Assembly (NCBI RefSeq): GCF_023502325.1
Contig: NZ_JAMFLZ010000001.1
Coordinates: 372,001-436,000, forward strand
DNA length: 64,000 nucleotides
Source of the DNA: Wocania_A spongiicola
GTDB taxonomy: Bacteria > Bacteroidota > Bacteroidia > Flavobacteriales > Flavobacteriaceae
Direction: 5' to 3'
Both the position numbers and the translations under genes were made by a program. Shown piece by piece: positions 43,643 through 52,655 of the stretch (its first letter is position 1; each line of letters starts with the position of its first letter). Below the pieces are notes generated by a model. It did no database searches, was not told the DNA's origin, and saw only the letters and a list, made by a program, of their open reading frames with translations.

Positions 43643-44794
43643 TTGAAAATGAAAAAAATAATTTATTGTTTAGTAATATTAGGATTGGCTATTACTAGCT
43701 GTAACCCTAATGAAGACATCTATAACGCTTTAGATGCACAAGAAGACGTAATAGCAGGAGATGTAGAGTATACACTTACTGATGAAGATTATGATGAATT
43801 GGAAAAATCTTTTGGGAATTTTAATTCAGAAGATGAAGCAAAAAGCTTAATTCCTGGGTTACTATCTAGTAAATTTCCAGTTTGGGGATTAGGTTCATCA
43901 GCTAACGTAACTTTTGATTTATATGCCCCAAAAAGAGAAGAAAAAAGCTTAATTAGATATACAGTATCTTCTCAAGATTATGATGATTTAGGACATACAT
44001 TTGGAAACTTTGATAGCGATGGAGATATTCAAGAATTTTTAGAGTGGAAATACCCAGATCCAGCTAGCCGAGCATTAGTATCGTTAACTTATAAATATTA
44101 TGATGGTAGCGTAAATACTTTAAACAATGGTTTTTTATATATTAATGATGCTTGGGAGACTATTTTAGGATTTACTGATGACGAATATGAAGAAATGGGA
44201 GAAGGTTTCTCTAATTTTTCTAGCGAAGATGAGGCAATAGTAAAGATACCGGTTTTCTTAAAAGATAAATTTAAGTACGATCCAAGAGAAGCAGGAGATA
44301 TCGTAGCAACTATGTACAAATTATACACAACAGATGTGGATGATATTGATGGAGATGGTAGCACGACAGATAGAACTACTTATAGCTATGTTAAATATTT
44401 TATTTTTGATGGCGTAAATTGGTCTGAGTATAACGATGTAATAAGTTCTACAATCCAATTTGGACACGATGGTACCACTTGGGTTCCAGATAATACAATT
44501 AAATATACTTTTACTGCTGATGATGTTGCTTTCATCTCTGATGCTTTTATTTCAATTTATGAAGGACCAGCAGATAATGTTGGATTCTTTGGAAGTTTTG
44601 ATAGAAGAGAAAGTAGTGATAACTACTGGAGTGATTCAATGCTACTAGAAGCATTTAATGCTCTTTTAGATGAAAGAGATCCAAGCGCAGAAGAAGGACA
44701 AAAATACGTTTTAACTTTTGTTGTATACACTGGTTCAACAGGTAACGAAACAAAAAGCGTTATTAAAACTGGTGGCGAATGGGTTTATCAATAA
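43643..44794 (+). CDS. Lipoprotein with repeated acidic modules
   Basis: The 383-residue product has a lipoprotein signal with Cys20 (LAITSC). It contains a repeated module with the pattern hydrophobic-T-x2-D-x-D-E/D-h-x2-h-G-x-x-F-x-N-F-x-S-x-x-D/E. Copies are at about residues 43-78 (YTLTDEDYDELEKSFGNFNS), 106-137 (YTVSSQDYDDLGHTFGNFDS) and 175-210 (LGFTDDEYEEMGEGFSNFSS), with a weaker copy from about 288 (YTFTADDVAFISDAF). The protein is very acidic, so calcium or basic-ligand binding is possible. It is not a SusD homologue by eye but takes the SusD position after a TonB receptor. Function is unknown; a surface partner of the receptor is likely. A strong terminator follows. Confidence 0.75.
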   Translation: MKMKKIIYCLVILGLAITSCNPNEDIYNALDAQEDVIAGDVEYTLTDEDYDELEKSFGNFNSEDEAKSLIPGLLSSKFPVWGLGSSANVTFDLYAPKREEKSLIRYTVSSQDYDDLGHTFGNFDSDGDIQEFLEWKYPDPASRALVSLTYKYYDGSVNTLNNGFLYINDAWETILGFTDDEYEEMGEGFSNFSSEDEAIVKIPVFLKDKFKYDPREAGDIVATMYKLYTTDVDDIDGDGSTTDRTTYSYVKYFIFDGVNWSEYNDVISSTIQFGHDGTTWVPDNTIKYTFTADDVAFISDAFISIYEGPADNVGFFGSFDRRESSDNYWSDSMLLEAFNALLDERDPSAEEGQKYVLTFVVYTGSTGNETKSVIKTGGEWVYQ

Positions 44795-44817
44795 GATAAT
44801 ACCAAAAACATCAAAAA

Positions 44818-44847
44818 AAACCACCTCGCGCTGAGGTGGTTTTTTTT
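44818..44847 (+). terminator. Intrinsic terminator after the receptor-lipoprotein pair
   Basis: CCACCTC (44821-44827), loop GCGCT, GAGGTGG (44833-44839), then eight T residues. The flanking A-run also pairs with the T-run. Confidence 0.9.
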
Positions 44848-44876
44848 CCTCAAAATTCAATAAATTTTAGATTCTT

Positions 44877-46226
44877 ATGAAAAAAGCCTTTTTAATACTT
44901 AGTGCAATAATTATTTGTAGTTGCAGTTCTGGTGGCGATGATGCACCCCCGCCAACACAAGGTCCTGTTGAAGATGGAAAACCAATTGCAGTTAATGATA
45001 ATGCTACAACTCCTGAAGATACAGAACTCTCATTAAGTGACTTACTAGATAATGATACTGTGGTTGATAATGCAAAAGTTACTTCATTTGATGCAACTAC
45101 TAGCCAAGGAGGTACTGTTTCTGACGAAAGAACACATTATTTATATACACCTAAAGAAGCATTTGTAGGAGAAGATACTTTTACATATACACTTTGTGAC
45201 GACGACGACCCAGCAAATTGTTCTACCGCAACAGTTACAATTACTGTAATTGATGAAGGTAATCCTGTAGCAACTGCGGATGCTTATAGTGCTATAGAAA
45301 ACACTACAACAGTATTTGCTAAACTTTTAGAAAATGATGATACAATTGATGATACAATTTTAAGTTCAATTGATGATACAGGTACCCAAGGAACGGTAGT
45401 TTTAAATAATGATAAAACGGTGTCGTATACACCACAAAATGGGTTTTTAGGCCAAGACACATTTACTTATACTATTTGTGATGATGATAGTCCAGATAAC
45501 TCATGTTCAACAGCTACGGTTACGGTTACTGTTATTAAGCCTTTAGCATTTAATATCCCTTCTGAGTTAGTTGATTATTATAATGGCGTTGTTTTCGCCG
45601 AAGATTCAGATTTTATGTTTTCTCAAATGGAAAGTCATACAAAATCAAATCATACAACTATTTTACCTTATGGTCAGCGTCACCAATACTTATATAATGC
45701 AGATGCAGATTTAAATAATACAGATAATGTTATCTTAATGTACTCTGGAGAAAGCAGATATTGGGAAGAATATACTTCTGGAACGAATTCATATTCTCCA
45801 CAAACTTTTAATACAGAGCATGTATATCCGCAGTCATTATTAAGTTCAGATGATGCAGTTACAGACTTACACCATTTAAGATCATGTGATGCTTCAGTAA
45901 ATAGTAATAGACTTAACTATCCTTTTGTAGATGGAAGTGGTACATATACTTTGGTAGGTGAAGAATGGTTTCCAGGAGATGATTGGAGAGGAGATATTGC
46001 CAGAATGATTATGTATTTGAATATTAGATATGGTGAAACTTTTGAAAGAGTAGGCGGCTTAGATTTGTTTATAGCATGGAATATAGCTGATCCTGTATCG
46101 GAGTTTGAAGAGCAAAGAAATAATGTTATTTATGCAGCCCAAGGAAATAGAAACCCATTTATAGATAACCCGTATTTAGCTACGCTAATTTGGGGAGGCA
46201 GCGATGCTGAAAACAAATGGAATTAA
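44877..46226 (+). CDS. Endonuclease I (EndA/NucM-type) lipoprotein with two Ig-like repeats
   Basis: The 449-residue product begins with a lipoprotein signal (LSAIIICSCSSGGDD). Two cadherin/Big-like repeats occupy about 35-220 (KPIAVNDNATTPEDTEL...YTPKEAFVGEDTFTYTLCDDD and NPVATADAYSAIENTTT...YTPQNGFLGQDTFTYTICDDD). The C-terminal endonuclease I domain has FNTEHVYPQS with the catalytic His, DLHHLRSCDASVNSNRLNYPF with the metal-binding Asn region, RGDIARMIMYLNIRY, and NNVIYAAQGNRNPFIDNP. It is predicted to be a surface DNase/RNase displayed on a stalk. Its position after the receptor supports extracellular nucleic-acid degradation. Confidence 0.92.
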   Translation: MKKAFLILSAIIICSCSSGGDDAPPPTQGPVEDGKPIAVNDNATTPEDTELSLSDLLDNDTVVDNAKVTSFDATTSQGGTVSDERTHYLYTPKEAFVGEDTFTYTLCDDDDPANCSTATVTITVIDEGNPVATADAYSAIENTTTVFAKLLENDDTIDDTILSSIDDTGTQGTVVLNNDKTVSYTPQNGFLGQDTFTYTICDDDSPDNSCSTATVTVTVIKPLAFNIPSELVDYYNGVVFAEDSDFMFSQMESHTKSNHTTILPYGQRHQYLYNADADLNNTDNVILMYSGESRYWEEYTSGTNSYSPQTFNTEHVYPQSLLSSDDAVTDLHHLRSCDASVNSNRLNYPFVDGSGTYTLVGEEWFPGDDWRGDIARMIMYLNIRYGETFERVGGLDLFIAWNIADPVSEFEEQRNNVIYAAQGNRNPFIDNPYLATLIWGGSDAENKWN

Positions 46227-46245
46227 AACTTTAAAAGAGTAACAT

Positions 46246-46276
46246 AAAAACCGCTTCAAATGAAGCGGTTTTTTTA
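46246..46276 (+). terminator. Intrinsic terminator after the endonuclease I gene
   Basis: AAACCGCTTCA pairs with TGAAGCGGTTT across a two-base loop, followed by a T-run. Confidence 0.9.
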
Positions 46277-46289
46277 TAGCATTTATTAT

Positions 46290-46297
46290 TACATTTG
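46290..46297 (+). promoter_or_regulatory. Predicted -7 promoter box for the small membrane protein
   Basis: TACATTTG matches TAnnTTTG, 28 bases upstream of the ATG at 46326 and after the preceding terminator. Confidence 0.5.
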
Positions 46298-46325
46298 TTA
46301 CAATCAAATTTTCAAAATATAAATT

Positions 46326-46763
46326 ATGTATAATACTATATTAAATCTACACTCATATTGGGCATATCTTGTTTTATTAGTTTTAATCATTGCGGTAGGT
46401 AATGCATTATTTAAAACATTTGGCGATAAAGAATATACTGCTAAGGATTTTAGAATATCACTTTTTACCTTGATTGTATCACACATTCAATTATTAATTG
46501 GACTGATATTATATTTTGTGTCTCCAAGATTTGAGTTGTGGAGTGAATTAGGAGGAAAAGTTATGAGCAACTCTATAGCCCGATTATATCTTGTCGAGCA
46601 TCCTTTTGTAAATATTATAGCAGTCGCATTAATCACCATTGGGTATTCAAAACATAAAAAGAAACTAACATCTGCTTTAAAACTAAAAACAATAGCTGTT
46701 TTTTACACTATTGCTTTGGTTCTATTCTTATCAAGAATTCCGTGGAGCACTTGGATGAATTAA
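46326..46763 (+). CDS. Four-helix membrane protein with conserved-type histidines
   Basis: The 145-residue protein has four hydrophobic segments (about 10-30, 47-67, 93-108, 121-140). Histidines lie at or in membrane segments (LHSYWAYL, VSHIQLLIG, VEHPFVNIIA), and the C-terminus is RIPWSTWMN. In Bacteroidota such proteins are sometimes annotated as cytochrome b-like, and the histidines could ligate haem, but this is unproven. It has its own promoter and terminator, so it may be unrelated to the surrounding nuclease genes. Confidence 0.6.
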   Translation: MYNTILNLHSYWAYLVLLVLIIAVGNALFKTFGDKEYTAKDFRISLFTLIVSHIQLLIGLILYFVSPRFELWSELGGKVMSNSIARLYLVEHPFVNIIAVALITIGYSKHKKKLTSALKLKTIAVFYTIALVLFLSRIPWSTWMN

Positions 46764-46766
46764 AAC

Positions 46767-46797
46767 AAAAAGTACGATGATTTTTATCGTACTTTTT
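46767..46797. terminator. Bidirectional intrinsic terminator
   Basis: AAAAAGTACGAT (46767-46778) pairs with ATCGTACTTTTT (46786-46797). A- and T-runs on the two sides serve both the plus-strand membrane protein gene and the convergent minus-strand EEP gene. Confidence 0.85.
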
Positions 46798-46809
46798 GTT
46801 TTAATAGTA

Positions 46810-47862
46810 TTAGTTTTTAACCTCCTTTATTACATAGGCATAAACAGGGAAATGATCACTAAAACCATTGGTGAAAACGCCATTAGAAAAACTTCTATGC
46901 GGATAACCTTTATATTGGCCTTTTTTGTTTATTAGGTAATTTTTATTAAAAACACCAGCTTTGTAAAATCTAAATGACGAAAAATCTTTTTCTAATAGAG
47001 GTTTTGTAACCATAATTTGATCAAATAAATTCCAAGCATCTCTATAAGCATTTGTGCCTATACCGTTCATATAGAAACGTTCCATGGGGTTATAAATGCC
47101 TTTCAAACCTACTTTTTTTCTGTCTTTTTGAGTTTTCAAAACATCTTTAACACTAGGGTTTGTTGGGTTATCATTTAAATCTCCCATAATAAAAATTTTA
47201 GCATAAGGATTTATAGCTTGAAGTGAGTCTACTAGACGCTTACTTAGTTTTGCAGCGGCAATCCGTTTTGGTCTACTTCTTGCCTCTCCACCTCTTCTAG
47301 ACGGCCAGTGATTAACTATAACATGAATCATTTCACCATCCAATTGGCCACTAACAAGCAATTGGTCTCTAGTATAAATGCGTTTTCTAGTCTTATCGTC
47401 ATAAATTTTTAGCTCGTGGTTACTAGTTGTTATAGGAGTAAATATTTTTTTTTGATATAATAAAGCAACATCTATACCACGAGTATCTGGAGAATCATGA
47501 TGAATAATGCCATAATCTTTTACAAGCAATAAAGAATCGTTTACAAGATCTTCTAGAACTTCTCTGTTTTCAACCTCAGAAACTCCAATAATAGCAGGTG
47601 TGTTATTTGCAACATCTAATCCGATATCTGCAATTACTCGAGCCATATTTTTAACCTTCTTTTTATAAATGGCTTCACGATTAGTTTTTAATTCCATAAT
47701 CGGACTATATTCATCGAATTTATTAGGATCATTTATGGTGTCAAATAAATTTTCTAAATTGTAGAAAGCTATAGTGTGAATTTTAAATTTTTTGTCTTGA
47801 GCATTAGTTGTCATAAATACACTTAAGAGCAAAATTGAAATACTAATTTTTAACAAGTTCAT
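46810..47862 (-). CDS. Endonuclease/exonuclease/phosphatase (EEP) family protein, exported
   Basis: The 350-residue product has a signal peptide (MNLLKISISILLLSVFMTTNAQ), so it acts outside the cytoplasm. EEP-fold motifs in order are IAFYNLENLFD, PAIIGVSEVEN with the metal-binding Glu, DTRGIDVALLYQ, VIVNHWPSRRGG with the catalytic His, FIMGDLNDNP with Asp and Asn, and the final SDHFPVYAYV. It closely resembles the protein at 52656, which lacks a signal peptide. EEP enzymes cleave nucleic acids or phosphoesters; the setting favours nucleic acids. The gene is divergent from the second TonB receptor. Confidence 0.9.
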   Translation of the reverse strand: MNLLKISISILLLSVFMTTNAQDKKFKIHTIAFYNLENLFDTINDPNKFDEYSPIMELKTNREAIYKKKVKNMARVIADIGLDVANNTPAIIGVSEVENREVLEDLVNDSLLLVKDYGIIHHDSPDTRGIDVALLYQKKIFTPITTSNHELKIYDDKTRKRIYTRDQLLVSGQLDGEMIHVIVNHWPSRRGGEARSRPKRIAAAKLSKRLVDSLQAINPYAKIFIMGDLNDNPTNPSVKDVLKTQKDRKKVGLKGIYNPMERFYMNGIGTNAYRDAWNLFDQIMVTKPLLEKDFSSFRFYKAGVFNKNYLINKKGQYKGYPHRSFSNGVFTNGFSDHFPVYAYVIKEVKN

Positions 47863-47988
47863 TGAGTTTAAAAAAACGATTCTTTACAATGCTATAATAC
47901 AAAACCTAAGCCAAAGTTGTTGCGATGATGTAAAAAATTTAGAATCAATTAGTTACTTTTTCTTATTATTGGTGTCATAAAGATAATT

Positions 47989-50790
47989 ATGAATAAAATA
48001 GCCCTCATTTTTTTATTCGGACTTTTTTCAATTTCCCTCAGTGCACAACAAACACTTATAAAGGGTAGTGTTAAAGATGCTGTTTCTTTTGAGCCCATTT
48101 CAGACGTAATAATTATCATTGAAGAAACAAACCTATCGGTATTAACAAATAATTTAGGAGAGTTTGTGTTTTCTTCAAATATCCCTTTAGGAGAGCAAAT
48201 TTTAAAAATCTCAAAAATTGGGTACATTACAAAAAGGTACCCAATAATAGTCAATAAAAATAAAACTGTAAATATTACAGACATGACTTTAGAAGTTGAG
48301 GTCTCTGGAACTCAAGATTTGTTTACTATTACACTCTCAGATGATGAATTAAATGATGATACTAGCGGCTTAGATAATATTTCTGGATTGTTAGCATCCT
48401 CTCTCGATATCTTTCAACGCACTGCAGCTTTTGAGTTTAGCTCGTCATTTTTTAGAGTACGGGGTTTAGATTCAAAGAATGGCTCCATTTTAATTAATGG
48501 TATCGAAATGAATAAAATATACAACGGAAGGCCCCAGTGGAGCAATTGGGGAGGAATAAACGATGTGTTAAGAAACCAAGAACTATCATCAGGGTTAACA
48601 CCGTCTAATTATAATTTTGGAGGCGTTTTAGGTACTACTAATATAAATACAAGGGCATCAGAAGCTAGATCTGGAGGCCGAATAACATATTCGTCATCAA
48701 ACCGAAGTTATACAAATCGAGTTATGGCAACCTATGCTTCAGGTTTATTAAAAAATAATTGGGCCTACACTCTTTCAGTAGGCAGACGATGGGGTAATGA
48801 AGGTTATCAAGATGCAACGAGTTATAACTCTAATTCATTTTTCACTTCCGTAGAAAAGAAAATTAATGACCAACATAGTTTGAATTTAACAGCAATTTAT
48901 ACCCCTAATCGAAGAGGTAAATCATCACCTAATACACAAGAAATATATGATTTAAAAGATATAAAGTATAACGAATATTGGGGGTGGCAAGATGGAGAAA
49001 AGCGAAACTCTAGAATTAAAGAAGTAAATGAACCTATTGTGATGCTTAACCATTATTGGGGTTTTAATAGTAAAACAAGTTTAAATACTAACATTGGGTA
49101 TCAGTTTGGGAAATTAGGTAATAGCCGTTTAGATTATAATGGTAAGGATTTAATTAATGGCTTTCCTCAAGGAGGAGGCGCTAATCCAAGCCCAACGTAT
49201 TATCAAAAACTGCCAAGTTATTTTGAGCGAAATTTTCCTGATGATTTACAGTTTGCATACCAAGCTTTAAATGGATTTCAGGCTAGTGGGCAGATAGATT
49301 GGAATGCCATGTATAAGGCCAATATTGATAATTCTCAAAATGGGGGCAATGCTATTTATGCTCTTTATGAAGATAGGGTAGATGATGCGCAATTAACTAT
49401 AAACTCTATTTTAAATACTGAATTGACGAATCATATTATGTTGAATGGCGCTATTAATTTTAAAACGTTAAAATCTGAAAATTTCGCTGAAGTTTTAGAC
49501 CTTTTAGGAGTATCAACTTATTTAGATATTGATGGCTTTGCTACAAATATTAATGAAGCTCAAAACAATTTATTAAGCCCAAACAGAATTGTAGGAGAAG
49601 GAGATAAATTTAAGTACCACTATAATATTTTTGCAAACGAAATAGGTGCTTATACTCAAGCACAATTCACTTATAATAAAATAGACTTTTATATTTCAGG
49701 TAGTGTCAAACACACCCAATACCAAAGAGAGGGTATTTATCAAAACGGTGGGTTTGCAGATAATTCTTTAGGAAAAGGAGATAAGTTAGCGTTTACAGGT
49801 TTGGGAGCTAAGGGAGGGTTTACTTATAAACTAACAGGAAAGCATGTGCTAGATGCTAATGCAGGTTACATCACTAGAGCACCTTCAATACAAAATACAT
49901 ATTCAAATTCGAGAGAGAATCATAATATAGTACCTAATATTTCAGAAGAAAAGATTATGTCTTTTGATGCAAGTTATGTATATAGATCGCCAGTAGTAAA
50001 GGCAAAAGTTACAGGTTATTATACTAAAATAACTGATGCAAGCGAAATATCATTCTATTTTGCTGATGGCGTTGGAGGAGATAATACTGCATTTGTTCAA
50101 GAAATTTTACAAGGCATAGACAAAAAGCATTTAGGAGGAGAAATAGGTGTTGAAGCTCAAGTAACACCAACTATTAAATTAAAAGGAGTAGCATCAGTTG
50201 GACAATTTACATATGATAATAATCCGAATTTATTTTTATCAACAGAACCTGATGATGAATCTATTGATGCAGGGTTTGTAGACGGATTTAAAGATTTTGG
50301 ACAATCAAACCTAAAAAATTACAAATTAGCTTCTGGTCCTCAAAATGCTTACTCTGTTGGATTTGAATACCGAGATCCTGATTTTTGGTGGTTTGGCGCA
50401 ACAGCAAATTTTTTCTCTAATACGTATGTAGATGTAAATCCGTTAACACGCTCGTCAAACTTTACAACCGATTTTGATGGTAATGTGTTTAATGATTATG
50501 ATGAAAGTTTAGCTCGTGAACTTTTAAAACAAGAACGTTTTGATGATTACATGGTGGTAAATTTAATTGGTGGAAAATCTTGGAAGATTGGTAAATATTA
50601 TGTGGGGCTTTTTGCAAGCGTCAATAACCTTTTAGACGAAGTATACAAAACTGGAGGTTTTGAACAAGGTAGAAATGCCAATTATAGAGAACTAAGAAAT
50701 GATAAAGCTTTAGATACTCCAGTTTTTGGATCAAAGTATTGGTATGGTAGAGGTACAACGTACTTTTTAAACTTAAATTTAAGATTTTAA
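47989..50790 (+). CDS. TonB-dependent receptor, second of two related receptors
   Basis: The 933-residue protein has a signal peptide (MNKIALIFLFGLFSISLSAQ) and a CarboxypepD_reg-like domain at about 22-105 (LIKGSVKDAVSFEPISDVIIIIEET). The plug shows FFRVRGLDSKNGSILINGIEMNKIYNGRPQWSNWGGINDVL. The barrel ends with NLNLRF (terminal Phe). The region around GRPQWSNWGGINDV and VMLNHYWGFNSKT parallels the receptor at 41084. A DUF5689 lipoprotein follows 13 bases downstream and EEP hydrolases flank it on both sides. The pair probably imports products of extracellular nucleic-acid or phosphoester hydrolysis. This is inferred. Confidence 0.9.
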   Translation: MNKIALIFLFGLFSISLSAQQTLIKGSVKDAVSFEPISDVIIIIEETNLSVLTNNLGEFVFSSNIPLGEQILKISKIGYITKRYPIIVNKNKTVNITDMTLEVEVSGTQDLFTITLSDDELNDDTSGLDNISGLLASSLDIFQRTAAFEFSSSFFRVRGLDSKNGSILINGIEMNKIYNGRPQWSNWGGINDVLRNQELSSGLTPSNYNFGGVLGTTNINTRASEARSGGRITYSSSNRSYTNRVMATYASGLLKNNWAYTLSVGRRWGNEGYQDATSYNSNSFFTSVEKKINDQHSLNLTAIYTPNRRGKSSPNTQEIYDLKDIKYNEYWGWQDGEKRNSRIKEVNEPIVMLNHYWGFNSKTSLNTNIGYQFGKLGNSRLDYNGKDLINGFPQGGGANPSPTYYQKLPSYFERNFPDDLQFAYQALNGFQASGQIDWNAMYKANIDNSQNGGNAIYALYEDRVDDAQLTINSILNTELTNHIMLNGAINFKTLKSENFAEVLDLLGVSTYLDIDGFATNINEAQNNLLSPNRIVGEGDKFKYHYNIFANEIGAYTQAQFTYNKIDFYISGSVKHTQYQREGIYQNGGFADNSLGKGDKLAFTGLGAKGGFTYKLTGKHVLDANAGYITRAPSIQNTYSNSRENHNIVPNISEEKIMSFDASYVYRSPVVKAKVTGYYTKITDASEISFYFADGVGGDNTAFVQEILQGIDKKHLGGEIGVEAQVTPTIKLKGVASVGQFTYDNNPNLFLSTEPDDESIDAGFVDGFKDFGQSNLKNYKLASGPQNAYSVGFEYRDPDFWWFGATANFFSNTYVDVNPLTRSSNFTTDFDGNVFNDYDESLARELLKQERFDDYMVVNLIGGKSWKIGKYYVGLFASVNNLLDEVYKTGGFEQGRNANYRELRNDKALDTPVFGSKYWYGRGTTYFLNLNLRF

Positions 50791-50803
50791 AATATTAGTA
50801 GCT

Positions 50804-52231
50804 ATGAATAACTTTTTTAAAACAGTACTAGTGTTAATAATATTGTTTTCTGTGTCATGTGTAAAAGATGATGATTATGGTGTGCCAGATATTTCGATAA
50901 GCAACCTTAATATTCCACAGGAAAAAATAACAACTTTTAAAGCTGTCAAATCGCTATATGAGCAAGCAGTAAATGGCGGAAATTCGACAGTGATTATTAA
51001 CGATGATTTATATATTGAAGGCTATGTAATATCATCCGACAAATCGGGAAACTTTTTTGAAGAATTAATCATTCAAAATAAAAGTGATAATAGTAACCCT
51101 GATAATGACCCAAGACTTGGTTTTAAAATTGATATTAATGTAAGTAGTTTGTCAGATACCTATCAATTTGGACAAAAAGTATACATTAAAATGATGGGTT
51201 TAACGATTGGAGAAACTAGTGGAGTTATCACTATTGGAAAAGGAGATGCAGTAAATGTAAAACAAATTCAAGCTGCTGAATATAAAGATATTATACTGAG
51301 AACTAATGAGGTTGAAACTATTACGCCAAAAATTGTGGGGTTAGCTGACTTAACAGAAGCAGACGAGAATACCTTAATTCAGTTAGATAATATGCAACTA
51401 AATAGGTTTGAGTTAGGAGCTACTTTTGCAAGCGAATCATTTGATGAATTTGATGGTTTTCGTTTGTTAGAAAGTTGCGATTCAGGTATTTCTTTAATTA
51501 TGCAAACGAGCACGTTCTCTGATTTTAAATCGCTGATTGTTCCTCAAGGCAAAGGAATTATTACAGGAGTATATAGTAGAGATTTTCGAGACGACTTTAA
51601 TGTGTTAATCTTAAATAGTTCAGCAGATATTAATTTTGAAAGTAACGAACGCTGTGATCCTATGGAAATTACCTGTGGTATTGCTCCTACAGTAGGAACT
51701 GGGAATTTGTTTATGGAAGATTTTGAGTCACAAAAAAACAACAAACCTATTGAAGGCAACGGTTGGACCAATTACCTTGAAGCTGGTTCCGAACCTTGGG
51801 AAGCTTGGTCTTCAACATCATCCAATGCATCTTTGGGGCGCTCTGCTAGGTTAAAATCGGCTAGTTCTGGAGACGAAAGTAATATTGGTTGGTTAATAAC
51901 ACCAGCTATTGATTTGGATGCCCAAGAAGGGGAAACATTACGTTTTAAAACCTCAAACAGTTTGGCTGATAGCAGCTATATGGAAGTGTTGTATAGTTTA
52001 GATTGGGATGGTAATGAAGCTAATATTGCATTAGCCACTTGGGGTGTTTTATCTGCTGCCTACGTGGTAAAAGATTCTGATTCTTTTGTGGCTTGGTTTA
52101 ATTCTGGTGTGGTCGATTTATCGTGCATTTCAGGAACCATTTATATTGCATTTAAATATACTGGAAGCGGACAAGATACTTTTGATGGAGTTTACGAATT
52201 AGATGATATTAGTATTGATTATGTAGAGTAA
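50804..52231 (+). CDS. DUF5689 lipoprotein with C-terminal jelly-roll (choice-of-anchor-like) domain
   Basis: The 475-residue product has a lipoprotein signal (MNNFFKTVLVLIILFSVSC). A DUF5689 region at about 45-285 is OB-fold-like (IINDDLYIEGYVISSDKSGNFFEELIIQNK ... GQKVYIKMMGLTIGETSGVITIGKG). A C-terminal beta-sandwich at about 300-475 resembles choice-of-anchor J/MAM-like domains (LFMEDFESQKNNKPIEGNGWTNYLEAG ... GVYELDDISIDYV). OB folds often bind nucleic acid, which fits the nuclease neighbours, but binding is not shown. It is cotranscribed with the receptor 13 bases upstream and takes the SusD-like position. Probably surface-exposed. Confidence 0.82.
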   Translation: MNNFFKTVLVLIILFSVSCVKDDDYGVPDISISNLNIPQEKITTFKAVKSLYEQAVNGGNSTVIINDDLYIEGYVISSDKSGNFFEELIIQNKSDNSNPDNDPRLGFKIDINVSSLSDTYQFGQKVYIKMMGLTIGETSGVITIGKGDAVNVKQIQAAEYKDIILRTNEVETITPKIVGLADLTEADENTLIQLDNMQLNRFELGATFASESFDEFDGFRLLESCDSGISLIMQTSTFSDFKSLIVPQGKGIITGVYSRDFRDDFNVLILNSSADINFESNERCDPMEITCGIAPTVGTGNLFMEDFESQKNNKPIEGNGWTNYLEAGSEPWEAWSSTSSNASLGRSARLKSASSGDESNIGWLITPAIDLDAQEGETLRFKTSNSLADSSYMEVLYSLDWDGNEANIALATWGVLSAAYVVKDSDSFVAWFNSGVVDLSCISGTIYIAFKYTGSGQDTFDGVYELDDISIDYVE

Positions 52232-52265
52232 TTATTTATATATCGAAAAGATAAAAGGAAAGCAT

Positions 52266-52273
52266 TAAATTCG
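52266..52273 (+). promoter_or_regulatory. Predicted variant -7 box abutting a start codon
   Basis: TAAATTCG followed by CG, the same ten bases as upstream of ileS, ends four bases before the ATG at 52278. It is a one-base variant of TAnnTTTG and would give a leaderless mRNA. Confidence 0.4.
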
Positions 52274-52277
52274 CGAA

Positions 52278-52655
52278 ATGACTATTTTCGACCAATTTTT
52301 CTATTCCGTATTTTCGTTTTATAAAAAGCGATATAAGCAAAAAGCGAATACTATTGCATTAGTATACGTGTCGGTGCTTCAAATAAGTTTAATTTTTCTT
52401 TTAGGTTGTTTTTTTGCAGCTTTTTTTAATAAAATGCATGCAGAAACTATATCTAGTACTAGCGCTTGGACTTTATTTATTATAATTTCTATAGGGATTT
52501 ACTTTAAAAATTGGATACAATACACTGGCAAAAAACGTATGATGATAAATACTAAAATGATTAAAAAGAAAAAACCACAAACTAATATTTGGTTGCTTTC
52601 TATACTGCCAGTTGTTACTTTAGCATTAGCATATATTGTATTTCAAGCTATTTAA
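52278..52655 (+). CDS. Small uncharacterised membrane protein
   Basis: This 125-residue protein has three hydrophobic segments (about 25-50, 63-78, 103-122) separated by basic loops (KNWIQYTGKKRMMINTKMIKKKKPQ). The positive charges suggest the central loop is cytoplasmic. The family is not recognised. It lies between the DUF5689 lipoprotein and a convergent EEP gene that ends at the very next base. Confidence 0.6.
   Translation: MTIFDQFFYSVFSFYKKRYKQKANTIALVYVSVLQISLIFLLGCFFAAFFNKMHAETISSTSAWTLFIIISIGIYFKNWIQYTGKKRMMINTKMIKKKKPQTNIWLLSILPVVTLALAYIVFQAI

Noticed and set aside
41084..52231. SusC/SusD polysaccharide utilisation locus
   Set aside because: Neither receptor shows the SusC signature, the lipoproteins are not SusD-like, and no glycoside hydrolases are present.
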